Assembly (NCBI RefSeq): GCF_003337235.1
Contig: NZ_QPJC01000006.1
Coordinates: 181,699-245,698, forward strand
Direction: 5' to 3'
Origin: Halopolyspora algeriensis
GTDB lineage: Bacteria; Actinomycetota; Actinomycetes; Mycobacteriales; Pseudonocardiaceae
DNA length: 64,000 nucleotides
The notes under the pieces are model-generated. The model was given only the letters and a program-made list of their open reading frames with translations. It was not told the origin of the DNA and ran no database searches. Shown here one piece after another: positions 8,265 through 15,896 of the stretch. A program made the translations under genes and the position numbers. Numbering within the stretch: position 1 is the stretch's first letter; every line of letters starts with the position of its first letter.

Positions 8265-8861
8265 TCACAGTGGCAGTGCCACGGCTCCCCGCTCCGGGGT
8301 GATCACGGCATTCATGCGCACGTCGTGTTCCTCCCCGGGCAGCTGTGCCACGAGCTCGTGCTCGCCGACCAGGGCGATCAGCTGTGCCCGCGCGGACGCC
8401 AACGGCAGCGAGCGGTCGTAGTGCCCGCCGCCGCGTCCGAGCCGGACACCCTGATGATCCACCGCCAGCGCGGGAACGAGCACGATGTCGGCCTCTCCCA
8501 GTGCCGCCGGGCCGAGGCGTGTCCCCGCCGGCTCCAGCAGTCCGTACCGGGCGGAACGCAACGAGTCCGGGCCGGTGTACTCGGCCCACTCCAGCGGCTG
8601 CGCACCGGTCACGATCGGCAGCAGGACCCGGCAGCCGCGGGTCCGGAGACCGTCGAGCAAATCCGGCGACCCCGGCTCGGAGCCGGTCGGAACGTAGGCG
8701 CCCACGGTGACCGCACCGCTGCGGGTGATGTGTTCCAGGACCGAGTCCCGCAACGCCGTGTCCTCGGCCGCACGGGTCGACTCCGCCTTCTCGGCACGCG
8801 CGGCCAGCAGCCGGGCACGCCACTGCTTCTTCCGGGCAATCTCTTCGGGTGAGAGCGTCAC
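8265..8861 (-). CDS. 5-formyltetrahydrofolate cyclo-ligase
   Basis: This enzyme converts 5-formyl-THF to 5,10-methenyl-THF using ATP. The 198-aa length is typical. The family signatures are the basic N-terminus ARKKQWRARLLAARAE, TVGAYVPTGSEP near the substrate pocket, and the C-terminal ATP/Mg motif LGRGGGHYDRSLP. It starts at GTG 8861 and is divergent from galU, separated by 39 bp that must hold both promoters. The gene order cyclo-ligase/galU is the same as in mycobacteria. Confidence 0.92.
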   Translation of the reverse strand: MTLSPEEIARKKQWRARLLAARAEKAESTRAAEDTALRDSVLEHITRSGAVTVGAYVPTGSEPGSPDLLDGLRTRGCRVLLPIVTGAQPLEWAEYTGPDSLRSARYGLLEPAGTRLGPAALGEADIVLVPALAVDHQGVRLGRGGGHYDRSLPLASARAQLIALVGEHELVAQLPGEEHDVRMNAVITPERGAVALPL

Positions 8862-8900
8862 AGCGACGAACGATAGTCAACGTCGCTAAGCTCGCGGACT

Positions 8901-9839
8901 ATGAGTAGCCCGACAGCGATGTCCCGGCCCGGTGAGTATCCCCCGGCCGCGTTCCGGACCGCCATTGTGCCCGCAGCCGGTCTGGGTACCCGGTTCCTGC
9001 CCACCACCAAGGCCGTGCCCAAGGAATTGCTGCCCGTCGTCGACACGCCGGGCATCGAACTCGTGGCGGCCGAGGCGGCCGAGGCGGGAGCCGACCGCCT
9101 CGTCATCGTCACCTCGCCGGACAAGCAAGCCGTCACCGATTACTTCACCCCCCAGCCGGACCTGGAAAAGACGCTGGAATCCCGCGGCAAGGAGAAGTTG
9201 CTGGACAAGGTGCGGCGGGGACCGAGCCTGATCTCCGCCGAGACCGCGCTGCAGGAGCGCGCGCTGGGACTGGGGCACGCCGTGGGGTGTGCCGAGCCGA
9301 ACCTCGCCGACTCCGAGGACGCTGTCGCCGTCCTGCTGCCGGACGACCTGGTGTTGCCCGCTGAGTCGGGGCGTGGCGGGGTGCTGTCGCGCATGGCCGA
9401 GGTACGTGCCCGATACGGCGGCAGCGTGCTGTGTGCGTTCGACGTGCCGCCCGAGCAGACCCGCTCCTACGGGATCTTCCGGGTCAGCGACACCGGCGAG
9501 GACGACGTCAAGGCCGTGCACGGCATGGTCGAGAAGCCCGCGCCGGAGGATGCGCCGTCGAACCTGGCCGCCGCCGGTCGTTACCTGCTGGACCGGGCGG
9601 TGTTCGAGGCGCTGCAGCGGATCGGGCCGGGTGCCGGAGGAGAGTTGCAACTCACCGACGCCGTGGCCTTGCTGATCTCGGAAGGACATCCGGTGCATAC
9701 CGTGGTACATCGAGGTGGGCGACACGATCTGGGAAATCCTGGAGATTTCCTGAAAGCTGCGATGGACTTCGCGTTGGAGAATCCCGAATACGGGCCCGAC
9801 CTGCGGGACTGGCTGAGCCGGCGGTTGAACGAGAGGTGA
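8901..9839 (+). CDS. galU: UTP-glucose-1-phosphate uridylyltransferase
   Basis: GalU makes UDP-glucose for the Leloir pathway, trehalose and cell-envelope glycans. It has the nucleotidyltransferase motif AAGLGTRFLPTTKAVPKELLPVVD, shown here only as its conserved core AGLGTRFLPTTK. Other motifs are the substrate loop VEKPAPEDAPSNLAAAGRY (core VEKP) and the late GDFLKAAMDFALE. The length of 312 aa is normal. It starts at ATG 8901 and is divergent from the cyclo-ligase. It is followed by the MoeA-like glp, as in mycobacteria. Confidence 0.95.
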   Translation: MSSPTAMSRPGEYPPAAFRTAIVPAAGLGTRFLPTTKAVPKELLPVVDTPGIELVAAEAAEAGADRLVIVTSPDKQAVTDYFTPQPDLEKTLESRGKEKLLDKVRRGPSLISAETALQERALGLGHAVGCAEPNLADSEDAVAVLLPDDLVLPAESGRGGVLSRMAEVRARYGGSVLCAFDVPPEQTRSYGIFRVSDTGEDDVKAVHGMVEKPAPEDAPSNLAAAGRYLLDRAVFEALQRIGPGAGGELQLTDAVALLISEGHPVHTVVHRGGRHDLGNPGDFLKAAMDFALENPEYGPDLRDWLSRRLNER

Positions 9840-9897
9840 GGCCGCGCCGGTTGCCGCACGGTCACGGTTCGATGTGCGCCGGAAGAGGTCGACATCC

Positions 9898-11121
9898 ATG
9901 AGATCAGTGGACGAGCAGCTCGCACGCGTTCTTCGGGCCGCGGTGCGGCCCTCGCCGGTCCGCGTGGCGATCTCCGAAGCGCAGGGATTGCTGTGCGCGG
10001 AGGAAGTCGTCGCCGAGCGGGCGCTGCCGGGGTTCGACCAGGCAGCCGTGGACGGCTATGCGGTGCGCAGCGTCGACGTGCAGCACGCGGCGGAACAATC
10101 GGTGGTGCTTCCCGTCGTGGGGGAGATCCCCTCGGGGTCGCGGCAGCCGCGCCGCCTGCAGCCCGGCCAGGCGGTGCACGTCGTCACCGGTGCACCGATG
10201 CCCACCCTGGCCGATGCGGTGGTGCCGCTGGACCACACCGACGAGCACCCCGCCAAGGTCACGGTGCAGGACCCGGTGCCATCGGGGGCGTTCGTGCGCC
10301 GCACGGGAGAGGACGTGCAGGCCGGAGACGTGGCCGTGCGCCGGGGCTCCTCCATCGGCCCCGCCCAGGTGGGGCTGCTCGCGGCCGTCGGACGCAGCAA
10401 GGTACTGGTGCATCCGCGACCGAGGGTGTCGGTGATCTCGGTCGGTGACGAGCTCGTCGACATCGACCGCACACCGGGGCAGGGGCAGGTCAGCGACGTC
10501 AACTCCTACGCGCTGGCCGCCGCCGCACGCGACGCCGGAGCGGAGGTGACGCGGGTCGGTGTCATCGGCACGGAGGCGAAGCGGCTGCGTGAGGTGGTGG
10601 AGGGACGGCTGCTGCTGTCCGAGATCGTCGTGATCGTCGGTGGGGCGGGCGGATCGGATGGTGCCGATGTCCGTGCGGCCCTGGCCGAACTCGGTGATCT
10701 CGACACCACCCGGGTGGCGATGCATCCGGGGTCGGTGCAGGGACTGGGGCGCCTGGGGCCGGACGAGGTGCCCACCTTCGTGCTCCCCGCAAACCCGGTG
10801 AGCGCCCTGGTCGTTTTCGAAGTGCTGGTGCGCCCGCTGATCCGTTCCGCGTTGGGGAAGCAGAACCCGCAGCGACGGATGATCTCGGCCGAGCTGCTGT
10901 CACCGGTCGATTCCCCGCACGGGCGCCGTGCCTTCCTGCGTGGCCAGCTTCTGCGTGATCCGGACAACGGCGCCTACCTCGTCCAACCGGTCGGTACTTC
11001 GGGTACGCACCTGCTCGCCTCGCTGGCCGAGGCGAACTGCCTGATGGTGATCGATGAGGAGGTCACCGAGGTCGCCGCCGGTGAGAACGTCCGGATCAGT
11101 TTCCTGTCCCAGCGAGTGTGA
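9898..11121 (+). CDS. glp: Gephyrin-like protein Glp (MoeA paralogue)
   Basis: This 407-aa protein has the full MoeA/gephyrin-E fold: FDQAAVDGYAVR, RRTGEDVQAGD, ISVGDELV and a C-terminal domain IV. Two signatures typical of catalytic MoeA are altered. The GGVSxG-type motif is GGAGGSDGADV (about residues 247-257), and the KPGKP-type loop is HPGSVQGLG (about 275-283). LPGNPVSA reads LPANPVSA. In corynebacteria, a MoeA-like protein called Glp binds FtsZ and the membrane protein GlpR. A GlpR homologue is two genes downstream here (12042), so a division role is likelier than molybdopterin insertion. ATG 9898 follows AGAGG. Confidence 0.8.
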   Translation: MRSVDEQLARVLRAAVRPSPVRVAISEAQGLLCAEEVVAERALPGFDQAAVDGYAVRSVDVQHAAEQSVVLPVVGEIPSGSRQPRRLQPGQAVHVVTGAPMPTLADAVVPLDHTDEHPAKVTVQDPVPSGAFVRRTGEDVQAGDVAVRRGSSIGPAQVGLLAAVGRSKVLVHPRPRVSVISVGDELVDIDRTPGQGQVSDVNSYALAAAARDAGAEVTRVGVIGTEAKRLREVVEGRLLLSEIVVIVGGAGGSDGADVRAALAELGDLDTTRVAMHPGSVQGLGRLGPDEVPTFVLPANPVSALVVFEVLVRPLIRSALGKQNPQRRMISAELLSPVDSPHGRRAFLRGQLLRDPDNGAYLVQPVGTSGTHLLASLAEANCLMVIDEEVTEVAAGENVRISFLSQRV

Positions 11122-11160
11122 CCGGCGGTGCGGAACTGACAAGGCGGGTGCGGTGAACCT

Positions 11161-11820
11161 ATGGATGTGCTGTCTTCGGAGTCGGGCGGGCGCCACCCGG
11201 GCTGGCCCGCCAAGCTGGGACCGCTGGTGGCCCCGGCGGGTGAGGTGATGCTGCGCCCTCCCCGGTTGCGCGATGCCTCGGCCTGGAGCAGCACCCGGAT
11301 GCGGGACCGGGAATATCTTCAGCAGTGGGAGCCGACCCCCTTCGGCGACTGGCAGGAACGCAATTCGGCTCTCGCATGGCCGGGCCAGTGGAGTGCCCTG
11401 CGCGGCCTCGGACGCAGGGGGCAGGCGCTGTCTTTCGTCATCACCGTCAACGGGCGCCTCGCCGGGCAGCTCACCGTCGGCAACATCGTGCGCGGAGCGT
11501 TGCGCTCGGCCTGGATCGGGTACTGGGTCACCGAACGGGTTTCCGGGGGAGGAACGGCCACGGCAGCGGTGGCCCTCGCCGTCGATCATTCCTTCGGGCT
11601 CTGCGGGCTGCACCGCCTGGAGGCCACGGTGCGTCCGGAGAACGCTCCCAGTATTCGTGTTCTGGAGAAGGCGGGTTTTCGGCGGGAGGGCCTCTTCGAG
11701 CGGTACCTCGATGTGGCGGGGGCGTGGCGGGACCACTACGTCTACGGCCTGACGGCCGAGGACGTTCCGGAAGGTGTGGTGCCGGTGCTGGTCCGTGCCG
11801 GGCATACCAGCCGCCCCTGA
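11161..11820 (+). CDS. GNAT N-acetyltransferase, RimJ-like
   Basis: This 219-aa protein belongs to the RimJ/RimL branch of the GNAT family, which acetylates protein N-termini such as ribosomal protein S5. Supporting segments are VMLRPPRLRDASAWS at the start of the domain, VGNIVRGALRSAWIGYWV, the acetyl-CoA site ERVSGGGTATAAVALAVDHSF, and the typical HRLEATVRPENAPSIRVLEKAGFRREG region (core NAPSIRVLEKAGF). It lies between glp and glpR, as in mycobacteria (Rv0995), so a substrate in that system is conceivable. The actual target is unknown. Confidence 0.88.
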   Translation: MDVLSSESGGRHPGWPAKLGPLVAPAGEVMLRPPRLRDASAWSSTRMRDREYLQQWEPTPFGDWQERNSALAWPGQWSALRGLGRRGQALSFVITVNGRLAGQLTVGNIVRGALRSAWIGYWVTERVSGGGTATAAVALAVDHSFGLCGLHRLEATVRPENAPSIRVLEKAGFRREGLFERYLDVAGAWRDHYVYGLTAEDVPEGVVPVLVRAGHTSRP

Positions 11821-12041
11821 TCGAAAAGGCGGGCGGGGACCGGTTGCCTTGCCTGCCCTCCGGTGGCCCTGCCGGGGCCGGCTGCCGCGGACGGTGCGAT
11901 CGGATGCCGCCCGCCGACGGGATCTCCGTCACGATCCGGAACCTCGCGCATCCGGCGTGCCTCCAAGACAGACGTGATCGATGTGGCTAGCGTGGTGATC
12001 GCAGGTGTGTGCTGCCGTCGGCCAGGGGGAGGTGGCGAGAC

Positions 12042-12872
12042 GTGCTCAGCTCGTTGATCTTCGTCGCCCTGGCGGTGGCCTGGCTGGTCGTTCTCGTGCC
12101 GATGTTCGCCCGGCGCCGGCAGGAGGTCGCGCACACCACCGACTCCGCGCTGGGAGCGCGTGTGGTGCGGCGAGGTGGCGCCCGGCGGCGTCCGACGACG
12201 CCCGCCACAGCGAGAACCAAAAGGGTCAAGGAGGTGTTCGCGATGCCTGACACCGACCGGGATGACACGCGCGAGGACGAGATGATCGACGATCTCGATC
12301 CGGAGGTCGACGCGGAGGACGAGTACACCGAGGACGGTCAGTGGCGCCGGGTCTACAGCGACGATGCTCGGGCGGGTCGCCGGTATCGCCCGGGACGCGG
12401 TGGTTTCGACCCGGAGGCCGCCGCCCTCGCCGCGCGGGCGAAGTATGCGCGCAGGCAGCGGACCGTGTTCGGCATGCTGCTGGTGGCCGTGGTCACGGCG
12501 GTGCTCGCCGCGCTGGCCTGGCCGGTCGTGTGGTGGGTTCACGCGCTCGTCGATCTCGCGCTTGCCGGCTATCTCACCTACCTGCGCAGGCAGGTGAAGA
12601 TCGAGGAGGATGTCCGGGCCCGCCGGTTGGCACGGCTGTCGGGCGATGCCGATCCGGAGTCCGGCGAGTACGAGGACTCGGATGACCACGGCGCTGCCGA
12701 TGAGTGGGAACACCTCCCCGAGTTCGCAGGGCAGCACGGTTACGGCTCCTCTGCGGAGTCGCCCGGGGCCTCGCCCCAGGCGGTCGCGCTGGACATCGAC
12801 GACGAGGATCCGATGTTCGACGAACTGGACGAGCGGACCTGGCAGCCCTATCGCCGTGCCGCCGGCGATTAG
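12042..12872 (+). CDS. GlpR/SepX-type membrane protein, Glp receptor
   Basis: The 276-aa protein begins with a membrane segment (LSSLIFVALAVAWLVVLVPMF). A basic/acidic cytoplasmic linker follows, then a pair of membrane helices (about residues 145-188: FGMLLVAVVTAVLAALAWPV and VWWVHALVDLALAGYLTYL). An acidic tail ends ELDERTWQPYRRAAGD. This matches GlpR of corynebacteria and SepX of Streptomyces, divisome and cell-wall coordination proteins. GTG 12042 was chosen because GGAGG lies 9 nt upstream. The C-terminal tail may be the Glp-binding region, which is an inference. Next to glp and rimJ it forms a conserved actinobacterial block. Confidence 0.82.
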   Translation: MLSSLIFVALAVAWLVVLVPMFARRRQEVAHTTDSALGARVVRRGGARRRPTTPATARTKRVKEVFAMPDTDRDDTREDEMIDDLDPEVDAEDEYTEDGQWRRVYSDDARAGRRYRPGRGGFDPEAAALAARAKYARRQRTVFGMLLVAVVTAVLAALAWPVVWWVHALVDLALAGYLTYLRRQVKIEEDVRARRLARLSGDADPESGEYEDSDDHGAADEWEHLPEFAGQHGYGSSAESPGASPQAVALDIDDEDPMFDELDERTWQPYRRAAGD

Positions 12873-13014
12873 GGGGAGTGCGCGGGCCTTGTGCAGGCTT
12901 GCGTACGTAGTTGCCGCCGGACTTTCGGAGTCACTCGCCCGGGGCGGCGCTCGAACCGAGGGGGGTGTCATCGGGCGCTGTCGGGACTTGCTAAGCTGGG
13001 TCCGCACTCGGCAA

Positions 13015-13087
13015 GGGGCTGTAGCGCAGTTGGTAGCGCGTCTCGTTCGCATCGAGAAGGTCCGGGGTTCGATTCCCCGCAGCTCCA
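13015..13087 (+). tRNA. tRNA-Ala (anticodon CGC)
   Basis: This 73-nt cloverleaf has acceptor arms GGGGCTG and CAGCTCC and the alanine identity pair G3:U70. The anticodon stem is TCTCG/CGAGA with loop TTCGCAT, and the T-arm is CCGGGGTTCGATTCCCCGC with loop TTCGATT. The discriminator is A, and CCA is not encoded. A strong terminator follows about 70 nt later. Confidence 0.97.
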
Positions 13088-13157
13088 CAACAGTGGGACT
13101 ACTGGAAGTGGGCCCGAGTGAAGGCCCCGGAGTAGCACCGCAACACCGGAGATCGAC

Positions 13158-13189
13158 AAAAGGCCGCCCGCCAAGCGGGTGGCCTTTTT
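13158..13189 (+). terminator. Intrinsic terminator after tRNA-Ala
   Basis: AAAAGGCCGCCCGC, a CAA loop and GCGGGTGGCCTTTT form a 14-bp stem with one G-U pair, ending in a run of five T. It is a textbook rho-independent terminator for the tRNA. The minus strand also reads through it in the open frame of the GH3 remnant. Confidence 0.9.
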
Positions 13190-13475
13190 GCTGGCTCGGG
13201 GCTGCGGATTCCTCGGCGGTCGTCGCCGGATCGTCTCTCGGTGCGTCCTCCGCGGGCATCGCCGCGTTGACCTGTTCGACGAGCCGATCGAGATCGTCGT
13301 TGGTCATCTGCCCGCCGCTCATGGTGACGAGTCGGGTCATCGGGAACCGGCGGACGGCCGTGAGGACCTCGGGACTCTGACCGTTGTCCTGCAGCAGACG
13401 ACGCAGCGTCGGACCGCCCACAGGATGGTCGAGCCATTCGCCCACCGTGGAGTCAGGCGTCAGTGGAGCAGGCAT
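13190..13475 (-). pseudogene. GH3 beta-glucosidase C-terminal remnant lacking a stop
   Basis: From ATG 13475, preceded by GAGAGGGAAGAGG, about 80 codons read as a protein (PDSTVGEWLDHPVGGPTLRR, then VTMSGGQMTNDDLDRLVEQ). These resemble the C-terminal domain of actinobacterial GH3 glycosidases. The frame has no stop. It runs through the tRNA terminator, antisense of the tRNA and the whole glpR gene to 11742, which cannot all be coding. A broken or fused remnant is the simplest reading. A stand-alone small domain whose stop was lost is the alternative. It lies 111 bp downstream of the ceramidase gene on the same strand. The 3' boundary given is arbitrary, set at the terminator. Confidence 0.45.
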
Positions 13476-13586
13476 GTACCTCTTCCCTCTCGTTGTGCTG
13501 AACTCAGTCTGGCAGGGCGGTGCTCCCGCGGTGCGCCCGAGATGGTGCCGACCGCGATCATGCAACGGCACCACTCGCGCGTGGCC

Positions 13587-15653
13587 TCATCCGGACACGG
13601 TGAATGTCCGGGTGGTGCCGGTGAACGGTCTGATGTGCCCGGGAGGGGTGCGCGCGTCTCCGTGGTAGCGGATGCGGTAGCTGCCCGGCACGGTCCCCGG
13701 CGGGATGTCCCACGTGATCGTGACGCGGGAAGCGGAAACGCCCTGGCGGGCCCAGCGGAACTTCGTCGACCAGTCACCGTCGTCGGCGACGGTGCGCCAC
13801 GCTGTTCCGACCCGTCGCTGCACTTCGAGATACGTGTCACCGCGATGCAGGTCGTTGCCGGGGTGGGCACCGGCGAACTCGGTGACGACCCGCTCCCCGG
13901 ACCGGTGGAACGAGCGCGGTTCGGCCAGAACATCGCCGAATTCGCGCGACGGGGGCGGCGTGTCCAGCACGACCGGCGGTTGCAGGGACAGCTGCTCGCC
14001 GGAGAGATCCGGTGCCACCGGTCCGAGCGGGAGCTGGCGCCCGTCGCGCATCGCGGTGGCCAGCCGTGCCGCGGTCTGCTGCAGCGCGGGCAGCTGCCAG
14101 CGGCCGAACAGCGTGCTGCCACCCTCGTAGTGCTGAGCGTCGTACTCCTCCGGGGTGGTGACGTAGTGGAAGTAGGAGTTCGCGTAGCCGGCGACGAGGA
14201 CATCGTCGTGATCGGCCCCGACGATGTCGGCGACCGTGCGGCGCAGCCGGAGACCGGCGGCGATGGTCACCTCCCCCGGGATGCCGATCAGATACAGCCG
14301 TCCGATGCGGACGAGCTGCACGGGAACCTGCTCCTGCACCCACGGGTGGACGCGGTTCATCTCGCCGATCGGCACGAAAATCCCCTTGGGGGCCTGGCAG
14401 TCCCGCAATCGGGGTGAGGCGGTGTAGAGCACCGAGTGCGACACCGCGTCCCACAGCGGGTTCTCCCCTTCGGAAAAGGTGGGGAAGGCGGGCCCGTCCT
14501 CGGTGCTCCCGGCGGCCATGGCCGCCCCGATCGCCGGTGTGCAGGTGGTGTGTTCCCGGCCGTCACCGGTGAACTCCGGCCGCACGGTGACCTCGGAGAG
14601 ATCGATGTAGACCAGCCGGGAGTCCACTCCGCCGGTGAGCCGGTGTCCACGTTGGTCCAGTTGCCGGGCGGCCGCCTCGTACTGCCTGTGGCCGATCGTG
14701 CGGGTGTGGGCGAAATCCTCCGGAGTGGTCGACGGTGTGAGATCCAGGTTCGGTGACATGTCGCCGGCATTGGTCTGGGCGAATGCGGCGACGAAGCCGG
14801 GGCCGGATTCCGCGGAGCGATCGGCGTGGCCTGCTTCCCGCTCCCAGCGGTAGGCCGCGTAGCCCTTGTTGTCGGAGCTGATCAGCCTGTTGTCCCCGGA
14901 CATGCTGGTGCCGTGGGTGGCGAACCAGTTGATCGCACCGACCAGGTGGCCGTCGCGTTCGATGCGCAGCACCGAGCTCTGCGGGTCGATGGCCTCGGGG
15001 AAGTGCTCCGTGATGTCGGCGGGATTGCGATCGAAGGCGGCACGGGAGCGGTTGACGCTGGTGTTGTGCAGTTCGCCGTGGGTGAGTGTGAGTTCGGTGG
15101 GGGTGAGATCCGCGTGTGCTCGCTCGATCGACTCGACGATGCCCGCGGTGACCGCCTCGAAAGTGGCGCGATGAAAGCCTTTCGTGGTCATGTTGTACAG
15201 GAGGTGATGCGCATGGCCGCCGGGGCCGGCGTGCGTGTGCGTCGCGGTGATGAGGACGTTGCGCTCGGTGTACAGGTCGCCGTGCCGTTCGCCGATCCGG
15301 CGCAGCACCTCCCGGTGCACGCTCTCGAAGATCATCGGTGCGTCGACCACGACGAGCAGCACCCGCTCGGTGCTCGCTCGGTCGGCGATGACGAACGCTC
15401 GCGACCACAAGCGCATGTGCAGGCCTTCGGCCTGTTGGTCCATGCGGCCGTAGCCCATCATGCCGACCTCGGCGACTTCGCCGGTGGCATCGGCGATCCC
15501 CCGGCCCACGAGGTACGGATTCGCCGTCGCCGCGCTCGCTCGCTGCGTGGCCGGGCCCGCCGAAGTCGAGTAACCGGCGATTCCGAATCCTGCGATGGCG
15601 GCACCCGCCCGCAGGAGATCCCGCCTGCCGGCTACCGCGTGATGGTGTGCCAT
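13587..15653 (-). CDS. Neutral ceramidase, Tat-exported
   Basis: This is a secreted amidase of the neutral/alkaline ceramidase family, cleaving N-acyl sphingosine or similar lipids. The 688-aa protein begins with a Tat-type signal (GRRDLLRAGAAIAGFGIAGY). The catalytic domain shows zinc-ligand motifs THTHAGPGG and FATHGTSMSGDN, and the nucleophile serine in TNAGDMSPNLD. The C-terminal immunoglobulin-like domain ends TRTFTVSG. ATG 15653 was chosen because homology and the twin-arginine motif begin there and GGAGAG lies upstream. The frame is open 80 codons further. Since bacteria of this type lack sphingolipids, host or environmental lipid is the probable substrate. Confidence 0.9.
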   Translation of the reverse strand: MAHHHAVAGRRDLLRAGAAIAGFGIAGYSTSAGPATQRASAATANPYLVGRGIADATGEVAEVGMMGYGRMDQQAEGLHMRLWSRAFVIADRASTERVLLVVVDAPMIFESVHREVLRRIGERHGDLYTERNVLITATHTHAGPGGHAHHLLYNMTTKGFHRATFEAVTAGIVESIERAHADLTPTELTLTHGELHNTSVNRSRAAFDRNPADITEHFPEAIDPQSSVLRIERDGHLVGAINWFATHGTSMSGDNRLISSDNKGYAAYRWEREAGHADRSAESGPGFVAAFAQTNAGDMSPNLDLTPSTTPEDFAHTRTIGHRQYEAAARQLDQRGHRLTGGVDSRLVYIDLSEVTVRPEFTGDGREHTTCTPAIGAAMAAGSTEDGPAFPTFSEGENPLWDAVSHSVLYTASPRLRDCQAPKGIFVPIGEMNRVHPWVQEQVPVQLVRIGRLYLIGIPGEVTIAAGLRLRRTVADIVGADHDDVLVAGYANSYFHYVTTPEEYDAQHYEGGSTLFGRWQLPALQQTAARLATAMRDGRQLPLGPVAPDLSGEQLSLQPPVVLDTPPPSREFGDVLAEPRSFHRSGERVVTEFAGAHPGNDLHRGDTYLEVQRRVGTAWRTVADDGDWSTKFRWARQGVSASRVTITWDIPPGTVPGSYRIRYHGDARTPPGHIRPFTGTTRTFTVSG

Positions 15654-15831
15654 GACCGACCGCACTCTCCAAACATGAACATTGCTCGGGTTCATGTCAA
15701 CGTAGCGATCGGCTGTGACGGGGACAACACTGAGCGGATCTCGCGGGCGTCGGATCCGTATCGGGACCGGCGCCCGCGAGACGAAGCAGAAGCCCTGTGG
15801 GGACCCGCCTCTCCCGGATGCCGGGACTCGG

Positions 15832-15868
15832 CGCAGCGAGGCGCAGCCGGAGGTTCCGCCACCCGCAC
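15832..15868 (-). repeat. 37-bp dispersed repeat, copy 1
   Basis: These 37 bases are the exact reverse complement of 56004-56040, and similarity continues with mismatches to 15818 (about 50 bp in all). It lies in the 243-bp gap between the ceramidase and CoA-transferase genes. It is non-coding and GC-rich; no transposase is nearby. Confidence 0.75.
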
Positions 15869-15896
15869 CGCCGAGCAAGCCGCCCCGACACACTCT

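Noticed and set aside
11742..13574. A 610-codon open frame on the minus strand
   Set aside because: Beyond the first 100 codons it is antisense to the tRNA terminator, tRNA-Ala and glpR, with no family resemblance. Only the GH3-like start was kept, as a remnant.
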